A stretch of 64,000 nt of DNA. Origin: Luscinia megarhynchos. Its lineage: Eukaryota > Chordata > Aves > Passeriformes > Turdidae. Positions 52,484-64,000 of the stretch are shown in pieces. Position numbers and translations under genes: made by a program. The notes below the pieces were generated by a model. That model was not told where the DNA came from and searched no databases. It worked only from the letters and a program-made list of their open reading frames with translations. Position 1 is the stretch's first letter, and each line of letters opens with the position of its first letter. The stretch is taken from positions 4,332,286 to 4,396,285 of the forward strand of contig CM067572.1 of assembly GCA_034336665.1 (NCBI GenBank). The letters are read 5' to 3'.

Positions 52484-53999
52484 TTACTTTCTATGGTTTT
52501 ATCTGTATTTGAATAGATGCTAGACTCCTGCACCTCTAAAGTTTGCTAAGTGGTTATGGAAATTAATTTTCTCTAAGTGTAACAAGGGAAAATGAAACTT
52601 CAGGTACATGTGATATGAAGCTTGAAAGTTGGTTTGCTTTCTGCTGCTTGTCTAAGTTTTTGCTTGACTGAAATTTTGTCATCTAAAGGGTGTGGAAAGT
52701 TTACTTGAGCTTCAGGGGTTTAATTAGCTGCATTGGAGCTGTGTGTGCTTGTATCAATAGGGAAATAAAGAAGCATGACTGTCCCCTTTTTGATTAAATG
52801 CAAACTTTCAATTAAAAATATTTCAGTTTGCAGGAATTTACTTTATTTGGCTCACCCTGGTTCTTATTATTGGCTTGTATATATATAGACTTTCCATGGC
52901 TTTCTTTGAATCCCCTTAATAATACTGCTCATACCTGAAAGCTGTAGTTTCAAAGTCAATAGGTGAAATATTAGGAAACTTTAATTAACAGACTTGTAAC
53001 TTTTATTAATAAGTAACTCCTGTAACTGGTAGGATTGGGGCTGCTGTCTTGACTTCACCCAGGGTGGGAAGAGCATCTGTCCTGCTGCTACCATGCCTTG
53101 AGGCTGCCCTTCAACCAGCACTTCTGGGTTTGGTGTAGCTTTAAGAGCTATTGGTTTCCCAGTTCATAAGACAAACTTTTCAGTACTTAACTGTATTCAT
53201 TGTTATCAAAGACCAGTATGATTCCTTGAGAATAATTTTCATCTTTCTATTGCCAGAATGATTTGTCAGAGTATGGGGATGAGTTTAGAAGGATAAGGAT
53301 TCAGAAATAAATTGGATACAGACCACCTGGGTGCTGGGTGACCCCCACTGGATTGTCCTTGCTGTATAAACAGAACACTGTTTCTCCTTCTGTGTTACAA
53401 ACTGTTACTTCAGACAGGTAGCAAACCCCAAAGGTTTTCCCTTTTAAACCATTTAATTGATTCCTTGAGCTTTATAGCTGCAGCTAGTGGCACATTCAGC
53501 GCAGCATTTTCTGTCTAGATAGAGACCCTATTCCCACCCTAAGGAAAACAACCCCCCTAATACTCTGCATTCAGAGATTTGGGGTTTTTTTCATTCATTG
53601 ATGTTTTATTATCATTGGAGATAAAAATCAGATACCTGGAGTGGGAGAGGCTTCTTTCCTGTAAGGTCCTGGATACCAAAATTGCTCAGTCAAAGATGAA
53701 ACAATGCCTTGACTTCGTGTGTGTGGGTTCTTTCTTGCTTGTGAGTTTCAAGTCTTTGTTTAATGTAAATTCCTGTCTATCTCCAGTTAGGAGAAGCCTT
53801 CATAAGTAGCATAATGGCTTCATTTTTATGAAGCAGTGCAGAAATCCTAAAAAATGTACTTAATGCTCTGTGAAACTGAGGGATGGTGTAATAAAACTAA
53901 CTTTTTCTCCTGATGCTGAAAAGTTAGAGTGATGAGGTTTGGGTGGTGGGTCTTGGGTCGGTTTTATTGTGGTTTAGGCAGTTGGATTTTGAGAGCACG

Positions 54000-54245
54000 A
54001 TGATAATAGCGGGCTCACCTTTCCTCCTCCATGAGAAACCTCTCGGGCCGCCGTGCAGAGGTGCTGCCTGGCAGGGCTGCCCCGTGTGAATGGCTGTGCC
54101 GAGTCCCAGGTGCAATGGGAGATCTCTGCGGGGCGCGTTCCCACAGGAGCACAATGAGGCGCTTTGTCAGCCCGGAGCCAGGTTAGCGGCCACGGCCACG
54201 GCAGCCGAGTGTGCGCTGCACAAAGCTGTGCTGGGACCTCGTTGC
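54000..54245. promoter_or_regulatory. Intronic CpG-rich patch (possible enhancer or secondary promoter)
   Basis: About 240 bases stand out from AT-rich intron by GC content and by roughly 17-18 CpG dinucleotides (for example GGGCCGCCGTG, GGGGCGCGTTCC, GCGGCCACGGCCACGG). The next 350 bases (to about 54620) are rich in GATA-like and homeodomain-like motifs (AGATAACC, TTATCAACC, TGATTAATAC, CTTATCTG). Retained CpG suggests germline hypomethylation. No exon is evident. Confidence 0.35.
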
Positions 54246-55098
54246 AAATGGGGTTTGGTATGCAGGCTTTTCAAGAGCTGCAGATTGATATGATAGATAG
54301 CCTTTTTTTTTTTTTCCCTCCTGCTTCATGGTTTAATTAGGGGTAAAAAAAAAAATCCCCACCCCATTGATTCCAGTAGATTCCCCATTGCACAGGAACT
54401 CCAGGAGAGATAACCAAGGTCTTTGTGGTATTATTGCAGAGAGATTATTATTTGAGAGAGCAGAGTTGAAGGGGAGGGTATTTATCGACAAATGCTGTGC
54501 TTATCAACCTGTAACCATGATTAATACTTTGGCTATTAAATGGAGGGAGAAAGCAAATAGATAAAGCATACCTGTGCCTTATCTGACTTTCACCTTTGTG
54601 CAAGAATGTCTCTTTGCATAGAGGCTCTGCCCGTGTCCCTGGGCACGTTCTTGGGCTTGCAGCCCTGATCTGGGGATGTTCAGTACTTAATAAAAGTATT
54701 AAGAATGTGTAAAGATGTGCTCTAGTGCAAATGTTTGCAGGATCAGGGCCCAATTTGTAGACAGGTGTAGGTCTGGGCTGAAGGGAGTTGTTCCTCCTTT
54801 CATGAATTGCTTCAAGCAAATAGCAGGTTATTCCAATTGTGTTTAATCTTACTGAAGATCCTGCTAGACCATGTGACTTTTACTTGCAAATTGCTTTTGT
54901 CAGAGGCAATGCAGAGTGCAGAGAACCTGGAAAGGGTGATCAGTTAGTTAGGAAGTGTGCAGTGTTGTCTATGCACTTAGGTGGAGGGAGGGCTCTTGGG
55001 CCACTGCCATCCTCCTCTCCTTGCCCTGGCAGTGGGGGACCACAGGTGGAAGAGCTCTGTGCTTTCCTGCTGGCATGTGGCAAGGCAGATGTCGTCAG

Positions 55099-55334
55099 AG
55101 AATCACAGAGTTGTTTGGGTTGGAAGGAACCTTAAAGCTTCTCGTTCCACCCCCTGCCATGGGCAGGGACACCTTCCACTGTCCCAGGTTGCTCCAAGCC
55201 CCATCCAACCTGGCCTTGGACATTTCCAGGGACAGCCACAGCTTCTCTGGGCCAAAGCTTCACCACTCTCACAGACAAGAACTTCTTCATAATTATATAA
55301 TCTAAGTCTACTCCTGCTTTGTCCCCATCCTCTT
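55099..55334 (-). mobile_element. CR1 LINE fragment (minus strand)
   Basis: The + strand starts AGAATCACAGAGTTGTTTGG, then GTTGGAAGGAACCTTAAAG, CCATGGGCAGGGACACC, TTCCACTGTCCCAGGTTGCT, CCAAGCCCCATCCAACCTGG and ends near ATATAATCTAAGTCTACTCC. This is the reverse complement of the classic CR1 3' region. It is the best preserved CR1 in the window at about 236 bases, antisense to FNDC3B. Open frames of about 100 codons across it are repeat-derived. Confidence 0.95.
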
Positions 55335-58300
55335 TCAAGTGACTTTTGTTCTTCAAGAAAAGGAGAGAGATGCTGAGTGCAGTTGGGAGATTGTTGTGTG
55401 GCTGGCAATTAAACAACACCCAAAACACTCTTAACTCAAATGTCTCTGAGGGTGGACAAGCAGCAACAAATTAGTTTTAAATGTTAATTGCTGCTTGTAT
55501 TTTTGGAAGTGCACAAAATAATTTCCCTTGAAAAGAGAAAAAGAAATTTGGAGTACTTGCTATTTTAAAGCCAAGTAGTGCCAAAAATAACACTAAAAAT
55601 CATGGTAAAAACGTAATTGGCCACTATTGTGCAAGAAGAGTTAAACCCAGCCTATGGCTGCTTAGAAGAATTACTGTGAAATAGTGTGAGAATTGTGTGC
55701 TTGGAAACTTCTTTGCAGCTACGTCCCTTGTGAGTCCCTTTATCTGTCGTGATTAATACGGAGGAAGGTGAGGAAAGTAAGGTGTGAGAACCAAGAAGGA
55801 AAGGAATATAAATAGCAAAAATGACTAACTTAATTTTCAGACTGAAGAAAAAGCAGTGAAAAACCCACATGATGAGAGTGAGTTGTATACAAGTTGTCTC
55901 TGCAGCTTGCTCTTCTGTCAGCAGTGCAGGCTGTAGCTGTGGTGTGTTTGCATGTTTTGGAATTGATTTTTGAGCAGCAGATGAATTTGCTGCTCTAATA
56001 CTATTTGCAGAAGCGAGAATGCTGTGGAACCATTGGATTAGCTTGTCTGCCTGTGGCTTTCTGCTCAGCCATAGCTAATATAAGCCTAATAAAAATTTTT
56101 GAAGGTCTGTTTCACCCCTGGTGTATTTTATTCCCTTAAATCCAGTTCCACTAGGCTTGCACATGAATATGATGGCCTTCAGGCACTGCACGCCCCGGGC
56201 GTGGGTGGTGGTGGGAGGAGGGCAAGCTTGCTTTTCCTACACGAGTTTTCACAAGATTTCCCCTTGGAAAATGAAGGGGAAAACCCCCTAGTGGGGTGAA
56301 GTTTTTCTTTGGTAAAAGACTCCTTTGTGTGCCAGGTTGCTTTATTCCAGTATTTCATCAGACCTATTATCTGCTGATTAGTTGTATTTGCCTTGTGAAA
56401 TAAGACACTGCAGCATGATGCAGTTTGACCTGATATCCCCATTCCTGATGCTCATTTCTGGTACATGTTTGAAGTTGATTATTCCATTTCTTCCCAAGGT
56501 TAAGCTAGGAACCAGTTTTCAATAGTTTTTCTGTTACTGAATGACAAACATTTCCTATGAGGGGTGTGCAGCTCGTTATAGTGCAAATTTGTTGTTCTTT
56601 AAGGTAATGGAGTTTCAAGCCTGGAAAATTTGAGGTCAAATTTTGGGTCTAAATAAATGCAAACGACTGAAAAATCTTCATATCATTGCCCTCTGGATTG
56701 CTGCCTTGGGAATATAACACCAGTGTGGGGGAAAAACCATGTTAACTTTCCTTGATCGTAGAATTGAATACTGTTGATAATTCCATCTTCAGAGATGGAA
56801 TGTACCACGCACACTGAAATGTGTTGTTGTTTAAAATAAGCTAGAGGGGAATAAACCCACTGATTAATTACAGTGGTTAAGTTTTGGGAGGATGTTTATG
56901 CTTTTCAGCTTGCTGGAGATAGGATCCAGCTACTGTGTCCTTGTGTCTGTGAAATGGCACAGAGAGCAAGCAGCAGGCATTTCACTACCTCTTCCACAAT
57001 GCCAGTGGATTGTGTGTATGTATTCCCTCTAATCTGTTTTCTTTTGCCATAACAGATTTTTAGAATTGCATGTATTTCCTCAAAATTGTTATGAGGAAGC
57101 CTGTCTGTTTGGATGCTTCCAAATTAATCTACCGTGTTTGTAATTAAACAGAGAAAGAATGTGTTCAGGTTTCAGTGGCGCTTCAGACGGATGTGATTTA
57201 ACTAAACTAATGAAGGCACATCAGACAAGACAAATTCCAGACTGTTTGTGCCTTGACCAACCATCTGTGCACATACCTCCAGGTACTGCTCATGTCTCAA
57301 GAGGCTTTTCTACATGAACAATTATTACCACTCCTCTTTGAATTGGAGTGGCAAGCCATGGCAGGAGTCTCTTGAAAGCAGCTGTATTTACCACTCTGCT
57401 TTTCAGTGAAAATGTAATTGTGTTATGTATGTTTTAATTAATCCTGAATTTCAGCGTGTGCTGTATAAAATGCAGTAGCAAATGGGGAAGTGTGTGAGTT
57501 CTTGCATCTCTTGCACATAAATTCCAGCATCAGCAGGAATGTGCAGAAGGAGCACTCCTCATTCAGAGCCTTCCTAGTGGGCTGTAGATCTATCTTAAAT
57601 TCTTAGTGTCTGAGAATATGTGTATATAAATAAAACTATGTATACATATTTTCCCTGTACATACTAGCAATTTTTTTCCTAGTTATTTTTCTTTTGTATT
57701 CAAAAGATTATTCGAAACTGCTCTGGAAAAACACCCATTTCTTCAACTATATAATAACCAGCAGTAACATGATTTGACATGCCAGACTTTGATAGGGTTC
57801 TTCAATTGCACATATAACATCCTGAAAAATAACAAATAATTTCAGGACTATTTCTGTTTATGGAAGAAGAATAAGATATGCTGCAGGTAATGGCTTCTGT
57901 GAATACTAAATTATTTTTTCTTAATTCTCATTATATTTTACCATATATCTTTCTACATGAGTTTTTGTCTAGAAATATTTGAGTCTTCTCTGTTTTCAGG
58001 GCCTGATGTGTTTGACCTCTCAGTGTGCCGTGTGGGACTCCCTCTGACATGAACCTATGATTCCATACATTTTTTTAACACCATGGCAAAGCCCTTTTAA
58101 GCAATTCCTCCTTCTTGTTTTCCTGGTTATAACAGCACAAACGTTTGAGGGTTGGTGCAGTGGATGGGGAACCCTCCTGTGTTCACATTGGCTGTGCAGG
58201 TGATGCTGGAGGTTTTGGACTGGCCATGCTGTTAGGATATGGTTTGGAGGATGCAGATCAGATATTACAAATCCTTTCCTTTTTGGGCCAGAGAACTGCC

Positions 58301-61300
58301 AATTTCTGAACATTCTCACTGTAGAACCTGGTCTGTCAAAGAAGATGTCTGGCTGGGGGGAGAAACAGTTCCCTTGTCACTGCTGGTCACCAGCAGGGCA
58401 GTTGTCCACAGACTTTGGATTTTGGTAACAGCAGAACTGGCTTTGCCCATGGTTGTAGAATACTAAGGAAGCTCCTGCTGGGTTGGATTATTTCTCTGGC
58501 CAGTGCAGCAGCCTCTGTGCCAGAGGAGCTCACCCAGCCCATACAGCATGGTAGAAGAGGGGTTCCTCTAGTACATGTATTAAAGTCGTGGTAGAAAGGA
58601 GTCTGCCAGACTGTGTAACCCTGTGCATGTACCATCTGTGTGTGAACTTCATCATGGGAAAGTGGTAAGGGGTTTTTTCAGGCTGGAAAGAGAAAGTTCT
58701 TGCATTTTAAGTTTATACTGTGTCTGTTTCAAGTATTTTTTAAGTCAAGGCTAGAATGGAAGGTGGGGTAGCTTCTTACTCTTTCTGCAGTCTCTTCTAT
58801 TCAGGCAGAATACCCCTACCTATGCACTGCAGGAGTAAAATGTGTGCTTAGCACTGAATTTTAGTTATATATTAAATAAACCTTGCTATGTGGCTCTACT
58901 TGGTATTGAAAACTCTCTGTCCTCGTTGTAGTACAACTTCTGTAATTCCAGATGATCGTGATAAAAAAGCAGAACACTTTGTTCAGGAACTTTTAACGGT
59001 CCGCTGCAGGGAAATAAAAATCAGGTCTTTGCAAAGAGCAGTCACAGGACTCAATATTCACAACTCCCCTTGCTTCTGCCAGGTTCTCTGCATTTGTCTG
59101 CCATAGCTGGAAGAAGTTCTTTGGCTTTGTAAAAGACAGAAGGTAGGAAGAAAATCACAGAAAGAAAAATGTCCTTGGCTTCCAGCCCTATAAATAGCAT
59201 GGGTGAAATCTTCTAGGAAAAGTAGAATTGGGTATCTTGATGTGGTTCACACTGCTGTGGAATTTCAGGAAAACTGACGTAACCTGTTGGGTCATGTTAT
59301 TTGACCATAAATGGACATTGGGTTTTAGATAGTTACTCTTTATTCTTCTGTGTGTTTTAATTTTCTCTCTAGTGCCATGTGCAACTAATTTATGCATTAC
59401 TTATTCACATATTGAATTGATTTAAGGAAATGGAGTCATCTCAGGGATCAGTAGAAGGCTGTAGTTCTGAATTGAAAATCAAGTTTGCAACAGTTACTTG
59501 CAGACATCAAAAGATTTGGAAGTTTTGTTTGGGGACAGAGACATCAAACTTGGATGGTTATTTCCTCCTTGCTCTACAGCAATGTGGAAAGCTGTGATTT
59601 CCATATTCCTGGAGGAAGCTAGACAGGGTGATGCAGCCACTCCATGTTGGCGTTGTTGTGACCTGTCCCAGCCAAACCTAGGGAATGTAGACGCACAGGA
59701 AATATCTTTTTAAAATTTAAATAGTCAGCTTTCTAGACAAAACCCCAAATTTGAGTTAGTACCTGAAAAAGAGGCTGTGGGTTAGTATTTTGGCAGTTCA
59801 TATTTTAGCTAAGGAAGAATTCTCATATCCTGGAATGTGACCTGGCTCTTTGAGTCGTGTCTGGTGTTTTCTTCCATCGATGTTCCAGTTTGCAGGAAGA
59901 AGAAACTGTTTATGTTCAGACCTCGTTTTCTTTTATTAATCAGCTATGCATCCCCTGAGGGAGGAGGAACTAGGCTTCAGGAGGGGGTGTGAAAGCACGG
60001 CTAATAAATCTGTTTTAAGTAGGATGGATGAACAAATAAGCTGGAAAAGTGTGTGAAGCCTGTTTCCAAAGGGTTTGGCTTTGCAGTGAAGTCTGCCAGT
60101 CCGTGGCAGATATCTGAACTCTGCCTGGAGTACATCTTTGTGAATTACTTTCAAAAATTCCTGCCAGTGGCTGTGCCTGGTAGCCAGTACTGCTGCTGGT
60201 GTCATCTCTGGTGGGGTCGTACCAGACCTGACAAATAGAGGAAGCCCTTCTTATTTATTGTTCTTTTGTTTTCTCCTTTCAAGCAAGGCAAGTGTAGACA
60301 TGGCTGTAGTGACAAACCATTAATAAAGCAAAAGGAATGTAGCTGCAACACTTTAAATAATGACACGTAGCAAATAAATGTCAACATATCCGTTGTTATG
60401 CCTGGAATGGAAATATTACCAGGAAAATATGTTGCTTCAAGTTACAGGTTGAGGTTTTTTTCCTCAAGAAAATAGTGTCAGTGTGGTGCTTAAACTGTTA
60501 AAGCTTGACTTTCAGATTCAGATTAAATGAACCTGTCATTTGTGTGGGGATTGGGGTTTCGTTTTATATGGGTCTAAAATAGTTTCTCTGGATGTTTTGT
60601 TCTTTACAAATGAATTTTAAGTGTTAATATATGTATTTGCACACACAACTATAGATGCATAAATAACTGCATAGCCAGTTATAGCCAGAATAATTGGAGG
60701 TACAACTGCCTATTGACTAAATCAGTCTGTTTCCATTGAAAGCTGTTCATTCATGTGCTCTCTGGTGATCATTATTGGCTTCTTTTAGTCCTTTTCTTAA
60801 TCCCAAGCAGTTAAGAAATGGTTCAAAACCTCACATGTTCTCTTCTTCCTTGTTAAACAGAACCCCCAAAAAGTCAAGTCACACTGCCCCACTTGTCCTC
60901 CTCCATCCCCTAATCCCAGCACCTGTGAATATTGTTGTTGGATTTACATATTTCTCAAAATTAAAACCTGGAACTGTGAAGTAATGAGAAGCAAAACCTT
61001 TAGGATGTACCATCCTAACAACAGCTGTACCTCAGGCTTCTGGAGAACTTCTGTAATTGAGTCTTGGATAAAAGGAGGGATTTAATTTAAAGGTGGATGA
61101 AAATACATTGCCTCTGTTTATATCTTGGTGAAGTGATGATTAGAAAAGTGGTGTTTTGTCACAGATGAGAAGAGTGGAAAGAGCTGTGAGAGTTGTGCTA
61201 AATTTGGTACTGAGTTAAGTTAAAACGCTGGTCTTGAGCTGTGTGGCTGGAGGTCACATTGCCAGGTTTGCACGTCCTCTGAAAAACTAATGTACTTTCA

Positions 61301-62700
61301 GTCTTCTGGTTCTGCTTAGATGTGAAGGGCCATGTTTGACAGTGAGAAGACAGATGTGATTCAGTCTGTGTGGGCCCTGCTATCACTTCTAAATCACACA
61401 AGTGCTCCTCCTCAGGAGCTGGAGGAGCAGCTCCTGGTCAGGCTGGTGTTTCTGATCATGAGGCTGTGCAGGTGATGGGATTGCAGCGAGCTCTGGAACA
61501 GGCTGATGAAAATGAAGATACTGTATTTCAACTAAACTAATAATTTAGTTGCTGAACTAAAAAAAATAAAAATTTGAAGTCTAGTGGCATTTGGGGCTGA
61601 GGGGATGTAAGTTTTGCAGCATCCAGCATTCATGGAATGGGATGCTCCAACCCTGGTGAGGCTGGCTCAGTCCTTCTTCATCCCCTCTGGAGCAGCTGAA
61701 TTAAACTTCTGGTTTATGGCTCTCTAGTTGTGTCCCATGCTCTTTGCCAAGAATTACTCTTTTCTGTACTCTGGTTATCTTGTGCCAGCTGATCACCCAT
61801 GCTGCCACCTAAGTTGCAGCATATTTGTTTTCTAATTTGAATTTGGGATATATAAAGTTGTATATTTGGGATATATATGAAATTATTCAAGATGACTTTG
61901 GGATTTGAGGTGTACTAAGGAGGCTGTTCACCACAGGACATTGCTTAGGAGGTGTGCAGAAGTCTAGATAAGCTATGTGATGAGATCATCCTTTTTATTC
62001 ACTGGAGCTGTGTTACTGCCCCATAAACCAGCATGATGATACCCTTACCACTGAATTAAGACTTTGCAAGGCAGCTTCTCATGGTTTTACTGATGCTCAT
62101 GTATCACATCAGTTAGCTGTGAAAGGGGGAGGGTGTGCTGGAAGTGATGTGTGATTTTTTCACAAATCCTTATGCGATTTCATCATTTTCTGTTGCCCTG
62201 CCTAGAACAGGCTGTTCAGAACATTGAGGATTCTGCTCCAGCAGAAGCCTTAATCCTTTTGGGTCATGATTAAATGGAAGTCAGGTGTCTGGTCTTTGTT
62301 TTTGTTGTGGCAGTTCACACTGTTTACAGGGCCCTAGAAAGAAAATCAAGGTGTTTGGCTTTGAAGTGTGGCTATTGAGTGAAATTGCTGTAACATCTTA
62401 ACCGTGCCTAGTTCCAAGAGCTGTGGCAGCAAGCAGGATGGTGATTTAAGAGCAAAACTCTCAGAACCTGCCTATTTCAGCAGTGAGGGCTAAGGTTTAT
62501 AATGGTGGGGAAGAATGGAAATCTGGCTAGTTGGTTTTTGGAATTTTTGCATGCAAACTTAACTTCCCATGCTCTTGATCTAAGAGTTAAAACCTCTGTT
62601 CAGAACATTGAGTTCTCATACACCACCTGTTCCAACAGCAGGGCTCAACTTGAGTTCCTGAATGGCAGCACGACCTTCTGAAGTCACAGCAGGGCTTCTG
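55335..62700 (+). other. Intron 1, 3' part, no gene seen
   Basis: This is unique AT-rich intronic sequence with the same T/G skew and scattered poly-T and TA-rich runs. A stretch at about 57120-57250 has enhancer-like texture (TGTAATTAAACAG, CAGACGGATG, CATCAGACAAGACAAATTCC), but there is too little to call. No repeats of known family were recognised. Confidence 0.55.
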
Positions 62701-62730
62701 CAGGGTCTCACCTGATGTCTTCTCTTGCAG

Positions 62731-62869
62731 GAAGTCCGTTGAGGAAAATTCTCCATGAATGTACGTCACCATGATGATGACCGACCAAATCCCGCTGGAG
62801 CTGCCGCCGCTGCTGAACGGGGAGGTGGCCATGATGCCTCACATCGTGAATGGAGATGGATCACAGCAG
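62731..62869 (+). other. FNDC3B: FNDC3B exon 2 (first coding exon), full exon
   Basis: The exon is 139 bases. The acceptor is TCTTCTCTTGCAG ending at 62730. The donor is CACAGCAG followed by GTCAGA at 62870, acceptable though weaker than GTAAGT. The first 28 bases are untranslated and the remaining 111 are coding. The coding part is a whole number of codons, so the following intron is phase 0. Confidence 0.9.
62759..62869 (+). CDS. FNDC3B: FNDC3B N-terminus (first 37 codons, partial gene)
   Basis: The translation begins MYVTMMMTDQ and continues IPLELPPLLNGEVAMMP, ending GDGSQQ at the splice donor. I recognise this as the N-terminus of vertebrate FNDC3B; as I recall it, the human protein differs only in a few residues near the exon end. 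FNDC3B is an ER-associated membrane protein of about 1,200 residues with a proline-rich N-terminal region, about nine fibronectin type III domains and a C-terminal membrane anchor. It is implicated in adipocyte and bone differentiation, and in cell adhesion and migration. None of the FN3 domains lies in this window. The start is bounded by an in-frame TGA at 62756-62758. The ATG context is weak (T at -3, T at +4), while Met5 at 62771 has a strong one (ACCATGA). FNDC3A is the main alternative, but this N-terminus fits 3B. Confidence 0.93.
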
Positions 62870-64000
62870 GTCAGACACTGCCTGCCTCAAGTAAACTCCT
62901 CCTGGGTCAACAAGATATTTTCAGTATGGGGGAAAATGGTTTTCTGTAGCACTAGGGAGTGCAGGGTATTTGCTGGGATGTAGAAATCTGCCTTTGCACT
63001 GGAATGACATTAAAAGCAGTGATTAAATTGAGTGTGTTTGTTTGCATGTGTGTTCATTGAAGTAAAATAGTGGAATTGAAACAGTGGTTATAAATGCTGC
63101 AGATTTGAGGGCTTTGCAGAAAGTTAGTCTTATTATTTGCTTGTCCTCATGCTTGTCCAGACGTCTTACATTTGTGTGAGATTTTAAGATTTGAAAAATA
63201 CTGAGATGAGAAATAAATAGAAGTTAGAAAAGAAATGGAGAATAGCAGTAATGTCTGCTATTCTTTGCTTACCTGAATATACCTTTCCCAGCAGGCCTGT
63301 GTACTACCCTGTGCCTCATTATAAGAGGCATATGTAAATTTTGAGTGGGTTTTTGAACAAAGGCAAGTTTACAGTTGATTTTTTTCTTTATTTTTTCTGG
63401 GAGATACTCTCTAATAAGCTTTATCAGAATGATCATAAGACCACAGCGATGCCTTCATGTCATGATATAGCCCGGAGGTTCAAGCTGGTGGGTGGTGGGT
63501 TCCCAAATATGTCATCTGGAGTCAAGGTGTTCCTTTGGAGAAATCTACCCTGGTGGTATTTTTATGTTTCTCAATTTGGCTCCCTCCTCACTTTGAGACA
63601 TTTCAGCAAAGTGTTATAATGAAGGTAGAAGCAATCTGTTCTTCTTGAATCAATATAAAAGGTCATTCTGTTACTTCTTGTTCCCTGGATCATTTGTTCC
63701 TCCTTCCACTGTGTTTTGAGCTAGACCAACCTCAAGAGGAAGAATAATTTCTGCTTTCCTTGTAAACTTCTAAATCTCTTTGGTTATCTGGACTCTCACT
63801 ATGATGGAGATTTTCATTGTGCTTTGGTGTTTGTTTTTTTTGAAGTCATTTTTGCAAAGTGTGCTTTGACTTGAAAAAACAGAAAAGAATGCTTTCTGTG
63901 GCTGTATTTACCAAGTCCAATATTAGGCTTAGATGAAGGAACAGTCTTATTCATACTGGAAAGGATAATTGTTCTTGAAGTACACACTTTCTTCCTTGCT
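62870..64000 (+). other. FNDC3B: FNDC3B intron 2, 5' part
   Basis: AT-rich, T/G-skewed sequence follows the GTCAGA donor to the window end. No further exon, repeat family or RNA gene is recognised. The open frame at 63341-63619 has no acceptor-exon-donor arrangement that I can support. Confidence 0.75.

Larger units (their letters stand above)
26062..62730 (+). other. FNDC3B: FNDC3B intron 1 (about 36.7 kb)
   Basis: The intron is bounded by GTAAGG at 26062 and by a pyrimidine-rich acceptor ending TCTTCTCTTGCAG at 62730. Possible branch-point adenines lie at 62710 or 62715. On the + strand most of the intron is rich in T and G, as expected for a region transcribed left to right; two counted lines gave T28 G16 A8 C8 (31501-31560) and T27 G15 A11 C7 (51601-51660). 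No other exon is recognised. Long initial introns rich in regulatory elements are usual for this gene. Confidence 0.8.

Noticed and set aside
55103..55428. ORFs of about 100 codons around 55.1-55.4 kb
   Set aside because: They lie on a non-coding CR1 3' region in both orientations, and none corresponds to the CR1 reverse transcriptase.
62755..62949. 64-codon ORF starting at 62755 as the gene's true frame
   Set aside because: It reads out of frame with FNDC3B and continues past the splice donor into the intron. The frame from 62759 gives the recognised FNDC3B N-terminus.
1..64000. CRISPR arrays, tRNA or rRNA genes, bacterial operons, full-length retroviruses
   Set aside because: No regularly spaced direct repeats with spacers, no tRNA cloverleaf that I could identify, no paired long terminal repeats and no retroviral coding frames were seen.

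Overview
The window is vertebrate nuclear DNA, most likely from a bird. It is AT-rich, non-coding for the most part, and has a single sharp CpG island. It carries several decayed LINE fragments with the 3' end typical of avian CR1 elements. No bacterial, phage or plasmid features (operons, ribosome binding sites, CRISPR, insertion sequences) are visible. The species cannot be named from this sequence.

The only gene I can support is the 5' end of FNDC3B (fibronectin type III domain containing 3B, also called FAD104), on the + strand. A CpG-island promoter lies at about 25.55-26.7 kb. A likely non-coding first exon ends at a consensus splice donor (exon end 26061). A first intron of about 36.7 kb follows. 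The first coding exon is 62731-62869, with the start codon at 62759 and 37 codons in phase 0. Intron 2 begins at 62870 and runs off the window.

Layout: 1-25360 is intergenic sequence upstream of FNDC3B, with simple repeats, a three-copy 29-bp tandem repeat, a long TTTATA microsatellite (21312-21457) and three small CR1 pieces. 25361-25735 is a CR1 fragment whose 3' half forms the upstream shoulder of the CpG island. 25736-26061 is the core promoter and probable exon 1, with a G-quadruplex motif, clustered GC boxes and two short upstream ORFs. 26062-62730 is intron 1, with three CR1 fragments, a GC-rich minisatellite at 35.5 kb, a possible TATA/octamer alternative promoter near 27.0 kb, and two blocks that look like candidate enhancers (about 47.9-48.1 kb and 54.0-54.6 kb). 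62731-64000 is the first coding exon and the start of intron 2.

The most interesting observations are the CR1 retrotransposon embedded in the promoter CpG island, and the start-codon architecture of the coding exon: an abutting in-frame stop, an overlapping out-of-frame ATG 4 bases upstream, a weak first ATG and a strong Met5. I found no evidence of an undescribed multi-gene system. The long ORFs in the CpG island are almost certainly GC-driven artefacts.
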